This document shows positions 54,802 to 64,000 of a DNA stretch of 64,000 nucleotides, piece by piece. Made by a program: the position numbers and the translations under genes. Position 1 is the stretch's first letter, and every line of letters starts with the position of its first letter. Location: contig NZ_KB906399.1 in assembly GCF_000381345.1 (NCBI RefSeq), positions 166,001 to 230,000 of the forward strand. The letters are read 5' to 3'. The notes beneath the pieces are model-generated. The model was not told the DNA's origin. It did not search any database and worked only from the letters and a program-made list of their open reading frames with translations. The stretch comes from Deinococcus apachensis DSM 19763 (GTDB lineage: Bacteria > Deinococcota > Deinococci > Deinococcales > Deinococcaceae).

Positions 54802-55143
54802 TCAGGTGTGGGCCCCCAACCAGGCCCACGCCTCCTCCTCGGTGTGGACGAACCGAATCCAGCGGTGGGCCCGGTGCTCGTACGCCAGCTCGGCGAAGCG
54901 TTCCCCGTGCGCCGTGAAGTCCGGCAACACGAGCGCGACCCGGATGCGGTAGTTCGTGAACTTCTGGAAGGCCTCACCCGCCAGCCCGCTTCGCAGCCGG
55001 AAGAACTCGGGGGACAGGTCGGCTTCCGTCAGGACCAGCCCGTCCAGGCCGAAGGCAGCTCCGACCACTTCGGGAACGTCGGCTAAGGTGCGGAGCGCGA
55101 CGCCCAGCTCGCCCGCCGTCTTGATCTGTGGCCCGGCATTCAT
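54802..55143 (-). CDS. DUF4180-like protein
   Basis: A 113-residue cytoplasmic protein matching the DUF4180 pattern: DLSPEFFRLRSGLAGEAFQKFTNYRIRVALVLPDF, followed by LAYEHRAHRWIRFVHTEEEAWAWL. The fold is probably STAS/Rossmann-like; function unknown. The ATG at 55143 has TACCCT (55153-55158) ending 9 nt upstream. It is convergent with pruA (one base between stops) and divergent from the DinB pair. Confidence 0.75.
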   Translation of the reverse strand: MNAGPQIKTAGELGVALRTLADVPEVVGAAFGLDGLVLTEADLSPEFFRLRSGLAGEAFQKFTNYRIRVALVLPDFTAHGERFAELAYEHRAHRWIRFVHTEEEAWAWLGAHT

Positions 55144-55193
55144 CTCAAGGCCAGGGTAACTCTCTCCCAACCTCTCTCTGCGAAACTACCCCC

Positions 55194-55696
<503 letters not shown>

Positions 55697-55700
<4 letters not shown>

Positions 55701-56173
55701 GCGGGGAACGGGCCGAGTTTGGGAAGGCGGTGGGCAACCTCTTCTCCGGCGGCCCCGCCAATGTCCCCTGGGAGCGGGCGCTGGAGGGGCTGGGGGCGGA
55801 GGACGCGGCGCGGGTGCCGCCCGGATTGTCCCACTCGGCCGCGCAGATCGTCGCTCATGTGGCCTTCTGGCAGGACTTCCTGCTCGAAGCGGCAGGCGGG
55901 GGTCATCCCGTGTGGCCGGAACACGCGGCGGGTGGCTGGCCCGAGCCCGGAGACTGGGAGGCACTGCGCGCCCGTCTGCTTGGTGATCAGGAGCGGCTGC
56001 GGGCGTTGAGCCGCGATGCCAACTTCACCTCCGGCCTCACCCGCGAGGGCCAGCCCTGGGCCGCCACCCTCGTCAACTTCGCGGGGCATGGTGTCTACCA
56101 CCTCGGACAGGTCGTGCTGATCCGGCAAGCACTCGGGCTGTGGCCGCCCCCGAGCGGAGGGGACACATGGTAG
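55697..56173 (+). CDS. DinB family protein (second of a tandem pair)
   Basis: A 158-residue paralogue of the preceding protein: HSAAQIVAHVAFWQDF and NFAGHGVYHLGQVVLIRQALGLWPPPSGGDTW align with the equivalent parts of its neighbour, with the metal histidines kept. GTG 55697 overlaps the upstream stop and the gene overlaps the next start by 7 nt, so three genes form a tight translational chain. The pair arose by tandem duplication and has diverged outside the metal site and C-terminus. Confidence 0.78.
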
Positions 56174-57051
56174 GGGCGCGGGCAGCGGCGGCCCTGGACC
56201 TGAGTGCGGCGCTCGCCGTCACGGAGCTGAATGCGGGCGACTCCAGCCAGGCCTCACACGTGTGGCGGGTGGACCTGCCGGGCGGCCCGGTGATCCTGCG
56301 CCGCGCCTGGTGGACCGTGCCGGAGGTCAGCCCCTTCATGCTGGGCCTCGTCCGGCTGTTCGGGGTGGACCCCCGCGACCTGGGCGCCACCGCTCGGGCC
56401 TACCGCTTCTGGCGGGAACTGGGCGTGTGGGCGGTGCCGGATGTGCTGGGCCTGATGGAGTTCCGGGGAAGCCCGGCGCTCGGGGTGGAGTTCGTGAAGG
56501 GCGAGCCCGCCCGTGACCTGCGGGAGGCGGACACGGGGGAGCTGGGGCGGCAGGTGGCGGCGGTTCACGCCCATGCCTCTGACACGTATGGACCGGTGAC
56601 GGGCGAAACTGGCTTCCCGCTCAGCGACTTCTACCCGCGTGCCCTGAAGGTGGTGCGCGAACTGGCCGAACACTTTGGCCCGGACGCCCGGACGGACGAT
56701 TGGCCGCAGATCGAGTCGGCCTTCGCCTCCGTGCCCTCCCCTACCCGGGCCGTGCCCATGCTGCTCGACTGGAACGGCACGCAGTTCGTGTGGCGCGGTG
56801 GTCAACCCCACGCGCTGGTAGATGTGGAGTCGTGTGCCCTCGCTCCTCCCGAACTCGACCTCTGCCTGTGGGAGTTGCTGCTCACACCGGAAGGCGCCCG
56901 GGACTTTCGGGCCGCCTATACGCGGCATCTCCCCTTTCCCGACCTGGACCCCCAACGCGCCGCCTGCCGCCTGATTCTCCGTGCATGGGAGGTGGAGGGT
57001 GATCCCCCGCTGAGCGACTGGCTGGCCCTCCCGCCCCTTTTCGACTCCTGA
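56167..57051 (+). CDS. APH-fold phosphotransferase-like protein with degenerate catalytic loop
   Basis: A 294-residue protein of the aminoglycoside phosphotransferase/choline kinase fold. The beta-rich N-lobe ends near RAYRFWRELGVWAVPDVLGLMEF, and the C-lobe has TGELGRQVAAVHAHASD. The catalytic loop, normally HGDxxxxN, reads PMLLDWNGTQFVWRGG, keeping the aspartate but with leucine for histidine and no asparagine at the usual spot; the metal-binding acid is probably in ALVDVESCALAPPELDLCLWE. A true kinase activity is uncertain. It overlaps the second dinB-like gene by 7 nt and is 12 nt before an aminotransferase gene. Confidence 0.7.
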   Translation: MVGARAAAALDLSAALAVTELNAGDSSQASHVWRVDLPGGPVILRRAWWTVPEVSPFMLGLVRLFGVDPRDLGATARAYRFWRELGVWAVPDVLGLMEFRGSPALGVEFVKGEPARDLREADTGELGRQVAAVHAHASDTYGPVTGETGFPLSDFYPRALKVVRELAEHFGPDARTDDWPQIESAFASVPSPTRAVPMLLDWNGTQFVWRGGQPHALVDVESCALAPPELDLCLWELLLTPEGARDFRAAYTRHLPFPDLDPQRAACRLILRAWEVEGDPPLSDWLALPPLFDS

Positions 57052-57063
57052 AAGGCTCCACCC

Positions 57064-58380
<1,317 letters not shown>

Positions 58381-58469
58381 CTAAGAGGACGGAGAACGGC
58401 TCCGGTCCTCAGGAATTTTGGACGGACTCCCACACGGTAGAGAGGGGCGCTGGAGTTCTCCTCCGCCTC

Positions 58470-58789
58470 GGAACTGAGCGGGGGCAAGTGCTGGAGGGTA
58501 GGCTTTGCCTGCGACCCCATCCAGGCCTCCCCCACAAGGGGGGAGGAGCGAAAAGCGCCAAAGCTCCTGCTTTTGAAAACCGTCTCTTGTGAATGGCCGA
58601 TCCCTGCACGTGACTTGCTCTCGCACGGCCTTCACCCCGCCTTGCTCGCGCAGCGAGACGGTGGCCCGCGACTTGGCACACAGCAAGATCAAGCCTTACG
58701 GGTTGAGAAAAGCGACCACGGGCGAGATGGGCGAGCCCTTTGTCTAGCGCAGCGCCACTCCCCCTACCCCCTCAGGGGGTGGGCGCAAG
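58470..58789. repeat. Dispersed intergenic repeat, copy B
   Basis: Same orientation as copy A (6757-7097), with best conservation at 58527-58789. It fills most of the 533-nt gap between the aminotransferase and ABC permease genes; 58381-58469 and 58790-58900 show nothing else I can name. Frames through it are not conserved in copy A. Confidence 0.75.
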
Positions 58790-58913
58790 CCGTGTCAAGA
58801 TGCCCTGCACACCGAACATCTCCCCCTCTCGCTAGGAGGCTGACCCTCCCCTTCCACCTCAACCGCAGCCCTTCCCCCCGTCCCTCCCCCCAAACCGGGG
58901 TAGCGTGTGACCC

Positions 58914-60074
58914 GTGAACCCGTCCGACCTCTGGAAACTGGCCTGGAAAGGCCTGACCCGCCGCCCGGTGCGGACCCTCCTCACTGCCCTGGGCATCACC
59001 GTCGCCGTGGCGAGCATGGTGGTCTTCCTGTCGCTGGGCGAGGGCATTCGCAAGGTGTTCACCTCGGAGCTGGGCGGCATTGGCCCGGACGTGCAGGTGA
59101 GCCTGAGTGGCCTGACCCAGGGCTTCGCGCCACAGCCCAACCTGCCGCAGTCAGTGGTGAGCGACCTCCAGAAGCTCTCGGGCGAGCTGGGCCTCACCTC
59201 GGTGACCCCGATTGTGATGACGGTGCGCGGCAGCCTGGACGTGTCGCAGAGCACGGTGCTGTATGGTCTCCCGGCGACGCAGGGGGTGGAGGCGGTGTTT
59301 CCGAACACCCCGGCGGCCCAGGGCCGCAGCCTGACTCCAACCGACGAGGGCCAGGGGGTCGCGGTGGTCGGGGCGAAGGCCGCGCAGAACCTTCACCTGG
59401 GGCTGGGTTCAGTGCTGAACCTCAACCGCCGCAACCGGGTGCGGGTGGTGGGTGTCCTGGCACCGAAGTCGGGGCTGGTGGACAGCTTCATCTTCCTGCC
59501 GCTCACGACGTTACAACGGGCGGAGGGGGCGCAGGGGCGCGTGTCGCTCGTGGCGCTGAAGCTGGCAAATCCGCGGAATGCCCGGCTCGTCGCGGACACG
59601 GTCTCCAAACGGCTGAACGTGGAGGCGCAGACGCAGTCGGACTTCCTGTCCTTTGTGGACCGGGCGCTGCGGATCAGCGACGCGGTGCGCTTCGGCATCT
59701 CCCTGATCGCCCTGATCGTGGGGGGGCTGGCGGTGGCGAACACGGTGATGATGGGCGTGTTCGAGCGCACCCGCGAGTTCGGGACGTTGCGGGCTATCGG
59801 GGCGCGGCCAGGGTTCGTGCGGTGGCTGGTGCTGAGTGAAAGCCTGCTGCTCGCGCTCGCGGGCGGAGTCGGCGGCCTGATCCTGGGACTGGGGGGTATC
59901 GCGGCGGTGAACGCCTACACCCAGCGGCTCGCGGGGATCGACGCGGCGGCGCTAACCCTCCGGCTGACCCTGCTCGCGCTGGGGATCAGCCTGCTGCTGG
60001 GGCTGCTGTCGGGCCTGCTTCCGGCGCGGGCGGCGAGCCGCCTGAGGATCACCGACGCGCTGGGGCGCGTGTGA
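58914..60074 (+). CDS. ABC transporter permease, MacB/LolC-FtsX type
   Basis: A 386-residue protein. One N-terminal helix ([23 protein letters not shown]) is followed by a large periplasmic MacB-PCD-like domain (about residues 45-255). Three C-terminal helices follow, with the FtsX signature ([50 protein letters not shown]). This type transmits mechanical force from the ATPase rather than forming a pore, exporting lipoproteins, peptides or macrolides. GTG start; TAGCGT (58901-58906) ends 7 nt upstream. The ATPase gene overlaps its stop. Confidence 0.9.
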   Translation: MNPSDLWKLAWKGLTRRPVRTLLTALGITVAVASMVVFLSLGEGIRKVFTSELGGIGPDVQVSLSGLTQGFAPQPNLPQSVVSDLQKLSGELGLTSVTPIVMTVRGSLDVSQSTVLYGLPATQGVEAVFPNTPAAQGRSLTPTDEGQGVAVVGAKAAQNLHLGLGSVLNLNRRNRVRVVGVLAPKSGLVDSFIFLPLTTLQRAEGAQGRVSLVALKLANPRNARLVADTVSKRLNVEAQTQSDFLSFVDRALRISDAVRFGISLIALIVGGLAVANTVMMGVFERTREFGTLRAIGARPGFVRWLVLSESLLLALAGGVGGLILGLGGIAAVNAYTQRLAGIDAAALTLRLTLLALGISLLLGLLSGLLPARAASRLRITDALGRV

Positions 60075-60754
60075 TGCCGGGCTCCTGCGTCCTGCGGGTC
60101 GAGAACCTCTCGCGCATCTACCCCAGCGGGGAGGGCACCGTCACGGCCCTCGCGCCCTTCACCCACGCCTTTGCGCCGGGGATGACGGCGGTCGTCGGGC
60201 CGAGCGGCAGCGGGAAGAGCACGCTGCTCAACCTGCTCGCGGGCTTCGATGCGCCGACCACTGGCCGGGTGTGGGTAGACGGCACCGACCTGCACGCGCT
60301 CCCCGAGGCGGGGCGGGCCGACTTCCGGCTGGCGAACTACGGGTTCGTGTTCCAGAGCCATAATCTGGTGACCATCCTGACGGCGCTGGAGAACGTGGAG
60401 TTTCCGCTCACGCTGGCGGGGATGGGGCAGCGTGAACGGCGCGAGCGGGCGCGGACGCTGCTCGACCAGGTGGGGTTATCCAACCGAGCCTCGCACCTGC
60501 CCTCGCAGCTCTCGGGCGGGGAGGCGCAACGGGTCGCGGTCGCCCGGGCTCTGGCGCACGACCCCCGGGTGCTGCTCGCCGACGAACCGACCGGGAACCT
60601 CGACTCGCACACGGGGGAGCGGGTGCTGGAACTGCTGATCGGCCCGGCGCGCGAGGGACGCACGGTAGTCCTGATCACCCACGACCGGGACGTGGCGGCC
60701 CTCGCCGACCACACCCTGCGCGTCCGGGACGGGGTGGTGACGGCGGGGGATTGA
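60071..60754 (+). CDS. ABC transporter ATP-binding protein, LolD/MacB type
   Basis: A 227-residue ATPase. Walker A is [17 protein letters not shown]-loop FVFQSHNLV, signature [15 protein letters not shown], Walker [14 protein letters not shown] and H-loop [12 protein letters not shown]. The set is typical of LolD-like ATPases partnering MacB/FtsX-type permeases. The GTG at 60071 overlaps the permease stop TGA and an ATG follows at 60074; either start gives a coupled gene. Confidence 0.92.
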   Translation: MMPGSCVLRVENLSRIYPSGEGTVTALAPFTHAFAPGMTAVVGPSGSGKSTLLNLLAGFDAPTTGRVWVDGTDLHALPEAGRADFRLANYGFVFQSHNLVTILTALENVEFPLTLAGMGQRERRERARTLLDQVGLSNRASHLPSQLSGGEAQRVAVARALAHDPRVLLADEPTGNLDSHTGERVLELLIGPAREGRTVVLITHDRDVAALADHTLRVRDGVVTAGD

Positions 60755-60783
60755 GGCGAGGCTCAGTTCTGCTCGGCGCCCGC

Positions 60784-61221
60784 CTACCCCACGCTGGCCT
60801 GAGGATCACGCAGCCACAGCGTCCGGCCCCCGGCGTCCCTCAGGCTGACGACGACCTGCACGCCCTCGCCGGAACGCAGCCCGCGCGCTCCGCCTCGGCC
60901 GGTGCCCTGGAGGCATGTGCCCTTGCCGCAGCGCCCGCTCTGGGTCGTGGCGGCGCTCCAGACGCCGTCCTCGGTCACGACGTAGACGCCGGTAACGGCC
61001 AGGGACGGCAGGGGCGCGCGGCTGCCCTGCACCCGCACCCGAACCTGGAAGGTGTTCCCGTCCAGGTTGGAGGTCGCGTCTGCCTTGAGGCTGCGGCCCG
61101 CGATCTGGAGGGCGGTCGGTGCGGCGAGGAGATCCCCGGCCGTGGGGGTGGGGGGCTCGGCCAGGGTGCCGCACGCGCCCAGCAACGCGGCGACGAGGGG
61201 CAGCAGCCACGCACGTTTCAT
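60784..61221 (-). CDS. Predicted lipoprotein
   Basis: A 145-residue protein with signal [17 protein letters not shown] (lipobox LGAC). The mature part is mainly beta ([42 protein letters not shown]) with a likely disulfide pair in [12 protein letters not shown]. The ATG at 61221 is preferred to an in-frame GTG at 61227 because TATACT (61231-61236) ends 9 nt before it and only 3 nt before the GTG. Convergent with the ABC genes. Confidence 0.72.
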   Translation of the reverse strand: MKRAWLLPLVAALLGACGTLAEPPTPTAGDLLAAPTALQIAGRSLKADATSNLDGNTFQVRVRVQGSRAPLPSLAVTGVYVVTEDGVWSAATTQSGRCGKGTCLQGTGRGGARGLRSGEGVQVVVSLRDAGGRTLWLRDPQASVG

Positions 61222-61230
61222 ATTCACATG

Positions 61231-61236
61231 AGTATA
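61231..61236 (-). promoter_or_regulatory. -10 box for the 60.8-kb lipoprotein gene
   Basis: TATACT on the minus strand, 9 nt before ATG 61221; it selects that start over the GTG at 61227. Confidence 0.6.
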
Positions 61237-61287
61237 CAGAAAAACCGCCTGTCGGGGCGGCTCTTCTTCACAATTCTCAGCGCAGGG

Positions 61288-63255
61288 TTACCAGCTCACG
61301 TCCGGGGCCGTAATCACGCGGTCGGCGGGCTGGTCGGTGAGCAGCGTGTACGTGAGGGTGTACGTGCCGGGAATCACCCGCGTGAGGAGGATGGTGTCGC
61401 CGTCCACGCGGGGCGTAACCGCGGCGAGGCTGGGACCCTGGACGTTCAGCGTGCCGCGCACGGCGGGTGTGCTCCCGCCAGTCGGCAGGGGGTCGAGGAG
61501 GCGCACGTTCTCCAACGTGCGGTCCACGGTGAGGGTCAGCGTGACGGTGTAGCCTTGCGTGGCGGTCTCCACGTTCTTGCCCAGCGTGGCTCGGGCGCCC
61601 CCCTGCACGGTGCGGGTCACGTTGGCGCCGCCGGGGTTGCGGACGCGGGCCTGTCCGGTCGTGTGCAGGTCGAGGGGATCGAGCACGGCCTCGGCGGTAT
61701 CCGAGCGGCAGACGCGGACGGGCACCTTCAGGCGTAGGGGCGCGGCGCTGCTGATCTCACCGGGCACCTCCAGTGGGTAGTCGCTGCTCCAGCCCGTGGG
61801 CAGGTTGAGCCGCAGCCGGGCGGGCAGGCGCTGCGGGAAGTCGGTGCGGGCGGTCGCGGTGAGCTGGGTCACGTCGCAGGCGTTCAGCACGTCGGGCGAG
61901 GTGACGAGCGAGAGCTCGGTCTGCACCCGGTACTCCAGGGTGACCTTGCCCGTCCCGGCGTCGGACACCCGGCCGGGCAGAGGCGGCGTGACGGTGCTGC
62001 CGGGAACGGTGCCCGGCGTGACCGGGTAGTCGCCCGGCGGGAGCGGCAGCGTGGCGGGCGTGGTGAGGGACCGCCCGGCCACCTCGAAGGGGATGCCGTT
62101 CAGGGGCAGACGCTCACCCCCGTACAGGGCCACCGCCTCCACGGTAAGCTGCCCCAGCGGCGGGCGGGCCACGAAGCGCAGCTTGGCGTAGCCCGGCTGG
62201 GTGCGGATCTCGGTGGGCGAGACGACGTTGCCCACGCCCTCGATGATCGCGCTGCTGATCGGCACGTAGCCGGGGGGCAGGGCGGGCCGTACCGAGCCCT
62301 CACCAACCAGGGTGTAACTCGCGCCGGGCACCGGGCGGCCCTGGGGATCGACCACGTCCACGAGAATCTGGTTGGCAATCTTGGCGTTTTCAGGAGGGGT
62401 GAAGCCGCCCACACGCGCCGTCACGGGCTGGCCCTCCAGGCGAAAGGAGAGGCGGATCGCGTTGGAATACTGCCGGGTCGTGGGCAGCACACGCAGGAAG
62501 ACCTGCCACTCGCCCACCTCTGCCGCCGCGACGGTGAAGCGGTCGGTCGCCGACCTGCCGTTCTCGCTCGGCGTCAGGTTCACCCGCTCGCCGCCGGGCC
62601 GCACGGCCCACAGTTCGGCCTCCCCTGGGCCGTCCACGTCGTAGTTCACCAGGGAGAGCGTCTTGCCCACCCAGTCCACAGGGACGTTCAGCCGGGCGGC
62701 CAGGAGGGGCGCCTCCTCCGTGTTGCGGGCGTTCACAGAAAAGTCGCTCGTCTCCAGCACGAAGGGGGCGGCGGTCCGCAGCGCGAAGGAATTCTTGCCG
62801 TCGCCCCGGCTGCTGACCTTGAGGGTGTAGGTGCCCGCCGGGAGGCCACCCGCGAAGAGGCTCTCCCAGGTGTGCTCGCGGTTCGTGGAGTAACGCCGCT
62901 CGGCGACGGTGCCCCCGGGCCCGGTCAGGACGAAGGTGGTCTCGAAGGGTTCGTTTTTCTGGTACAGCTCGTCGCCGAAGTACCCCTCGCCCCGGCGCCC
63001 CTCCACGTAATCGGCCAGGTTGAAGGTGGGGCTGTAGACCTCCAGACCCAGGGGCTTGCCCGAGTCCCCCGGCGAGACGCGGATCAGGTAGGTCTCCTGC
63101 GCCTGGGGCCACTTCTCGCCCACCGACACCAGGGGCAGGATGCCGCCAGCGGGATTGTTCGCCTGGGCGGAGGCGGTGCTGCCCAGCAGGGCGGCGAGGG
63201 TCAGCAGCGCTGTGTGGGAGAGCGCCTTGCCGGATAGGGGGAGTCGGGTGCTCAC
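61288..63255 (-). CDS. Large secreted DUF11-like beta-domain protein
   Basis: A 655-residue protein with a signal peptide ([21 protein letters not shown]) and no transmembrane anchor. The exported part is a chain of beta-sandwich-like domains. The C-terminal one ([26 protein letters not shown]) resembles DUF11 repeats of cell-surface proteins, preceded by a proline-rich linker ([27 protein letters not shown]). It has two cysteines (NACDVTQL and RVCRSDTA). It probably contributes to the envelope or S-layer. GTG start 63255. Divergent from alr with 38 nt between starts. Confidence 0.8.
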   Translation of the reverse strand: MSTRLPLSGKALSHTALLTLAALLGSTASAQANNPAGGILPLVSVGEKWPQAQETYLIRVSPGDSGKPLGLEVYSPTFNLADYVEGRRGEGYFGDELYQKNEPFETTFVLTGPGGTVAERRYSTNREHTWESLFAGGLPAGTYTLKVSSRGDGKNSFALRTAAPFVLETSDFSVNARNTEEAPLLAARLNVPVDWVGKTLSLVNYDVDGPGEAELWAVRPGGERVNLTPSENGRSATDRFTVAAAEVGEWQVFLRVLPTTRQYSNAIRLSFRLEGQPVTARVGGFTPPENAKIANQILVDVVDPQGRPVPGASYTLVGEGSVRPALPPGYVPISSAIIEGVGNVVSPTEIRTQPGYAKLRFVARPPLGQLTVEAVALYGGERLPLNGIPFEVAGRSLTTPATLPLPPGDYPVTPGTVPGSTVTPPLPGRVSDAGTGKVTLEYRVQTELSLVTSPDVLNACDVTQLTATARTDFPQRLPARLRLNLPTGWSSDYPLEVPGEISSAAPLRLKVPVRVCRSDTAEAVLDPLDLHTTGQARVRNPGGANVTRTVQGGARATLGKNVETATQGYTVTLTLTVDRTLENVRLLDPLPTGGSTPAVRGTLNVQGPSLAAVTPRVDGDTILLTRVIPGTYTLTYTLLTDQPADRVITAPDVSW

Positions 63256-63293
63256 TGCCCGAAAATGATAACGGGGCCGTTACCATACGGGCG

Positions 63294-64000
63294 ATGCATT
63301 CCCGCGCGCAGGCCCTGATCTCCGAGTCCGCCCTGGGCGACAACCTCACGGCCCTGGCCCGACGGGCGGGGACGCGGCTGCTGCTGCCGGTCAAGGCGGA
63401 CGCCTACGGGCACGGGCTGGAGCTCGTCTCCCGGGTCGCCGCCCGGCACCCCGACGTGTGGGGGCTGGCGGTGGCGGTGCCGCGCGAGGCGGTGGCCCTG
63501 GCGGCGCTGAACCCCGGCAAGCCCATCCTGCTCCTGACCCCGCCCACCCCCGAGGAGGTGGGGCCGCTCGCCGACCTGGGGGTGCGGCTCCCGGTCGCCT
63601 CGCTCGCGGAGGCCGACGCGCTCCCCGCCCATGCCCGCGCCCACCTGAAGGTCAACACGGGCATGAATCGGCTGGGCGCCCGGCCCGAGGAGGCGGTGGA
63701 GATCGGTCTGCGCCTCGCCGAGCGGGGGCTGCTGGAGGGCGTGTACACCCACTTCGCCACCGCCGACGAGCCGGAGCTGAGCTTCGCCCGCGAGCAACTC
63801 GCGCGCTTCGGGCACGTGCTCGCCGCGCTGCCCCCGGTCCTGGCGCATGCGGCGAACGGCGGAGGCATCCTCAGCTTCGGGGAGCTGCCGGGGCTGAGTC
63901 TGGCGCGGCCCGGCCTCGCCTCGTATGGGTTCGCACCCGCGCACCTGCGGGGAGTGGTGCCCCTGACGCCCGTCATGACGCTTCAGGCCCGGGTCACGCA
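63294..64000 (+). CDS. alr: Alanine racemase (3' truncated by window end)
   Basis: The first 235 codons of a fold-type III PLP enzyme. The cofactor lysine is Lys34 in LLLPVKADAYGHGLELV, and later features match: HLKVNTGMNRLGARPEEA, YTHFATADEPE, HAANGGGIL and LARPGLASYGFAP. It converts L-alanine to D-alanine for peptidoglycan. TACCAT (63281-63286) ends 7 nt before ATG. The frame stays open at the window edge. Confidence 0.93.
   Translation, partial: MHSRAQALISESALGDNLTALARRAGTRLLLPVKADAYGHGLELVSRVAARHPDVWGLAVAVPREAVALAALNPGKPILLLTPPTPEEVGPLADLGVRLPVASLAEADALPAHARAHLKVNTGMNRLGARPEEAVEIGLRLAERGLLEGVYTHFATADEPELSFAREQLARFGHVLAALPPVLAHAANGGGILSFGELPGLSLARPGLASYGFAPAHLRGVVPLTPVMTLQARVT

Overview
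This is a GC-rich, densely packed bacterial chromosome segment, most consistent with the genus Deinococcus. The reasons are the gene content (a bacillithiol glycosyltransferase, a LysW-carrier lysine operon, a RecG with a long N-terminal extension, an AsnRS, tpi/pgk/gap clustered) and the promoter style. About 25 genes have a TANNNT -10 hexamer that ends only 5-9 nt before the start codon, the leaderless arrangement known to be common in Deinococcus. I see no rRNA, tRNA, CRISPR array, transposase or prophage; apart from repeats and one decayed gene this is core chromosome.

Layout. 1-6.7 kb: the 3' end of ileS, chaB-like, a Tam-type methyltransferase, DegV, bshA, a histidine phosphatase and uvrC. 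6.7-12 kb: a dispersed intergenic repeat, a 62-codon minus-strand gene with a strong hairpin behind it, a PAP2 phosphatase, a secreted beta-helix protein, and a PIG-L deacetylase overlapping aspartokinase. 12-14.3 kb: a four-gene copper-handling cluster (DUF2946-like, YcnI, CopC, CopD). 14.3-19 kb: gap-pgk-tpiA followed by asnS. 19-26 kb: phzF-comB-HAD, a methyltransferase, and a divergent Ca2+/H+ exchanger and recG. 26-31.9 kb: SDR, gamma-glutamyltransferase, transglutaminase-like, tyrosine-phosphatase-like, PfkB kinase, rsmA. 32-38.3 kb: TPR protein, NAD(P)HX repair fusion, DUF4388 protein, a repeat-rich gap, and a marR/MFS efflux pair. 38.6-42.3 kb: the lysine operon lysT-orf-lysU-orf-lysW-lysX. 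42.4-50 kb: KhtT/KhtU-like K+ efflux, a lipoprotein, radical SAM protein, methyltransferase, transglutaminase-like protein and icd. 50-64 kb: small stress-type proteins, a hydrolase, a pseudogene, ROK kinase, P5C dehydrogenase, a DUF4180/DinB/DinB/APH-like/aminotransferase run, a second repeat copy, a MacB/LolD-type ABC transporter, secreted proteins and the start of alr.

The most interesting region is the lysine operon. Its LysW keeps the EDWGE carrier tail but has no cysteines, so it lacks the zinc-binding residues of classical LysW. The next gene encodes a protein with four CxxC motifs, and an AT-richer gene of unknown function sits translationally coupled between lysT and lysU. Other points are an internally duplicated ~208-residue loop in the MFS pump, a perfect 14-bp palindrome at the marR start, a dispersed repeat in two clear copies plus a fragment, and tandem DinB paralogues overlapping a degenerate APH-fold gene.

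All assignments come from reading translations and motifs by eye; no database search was run.
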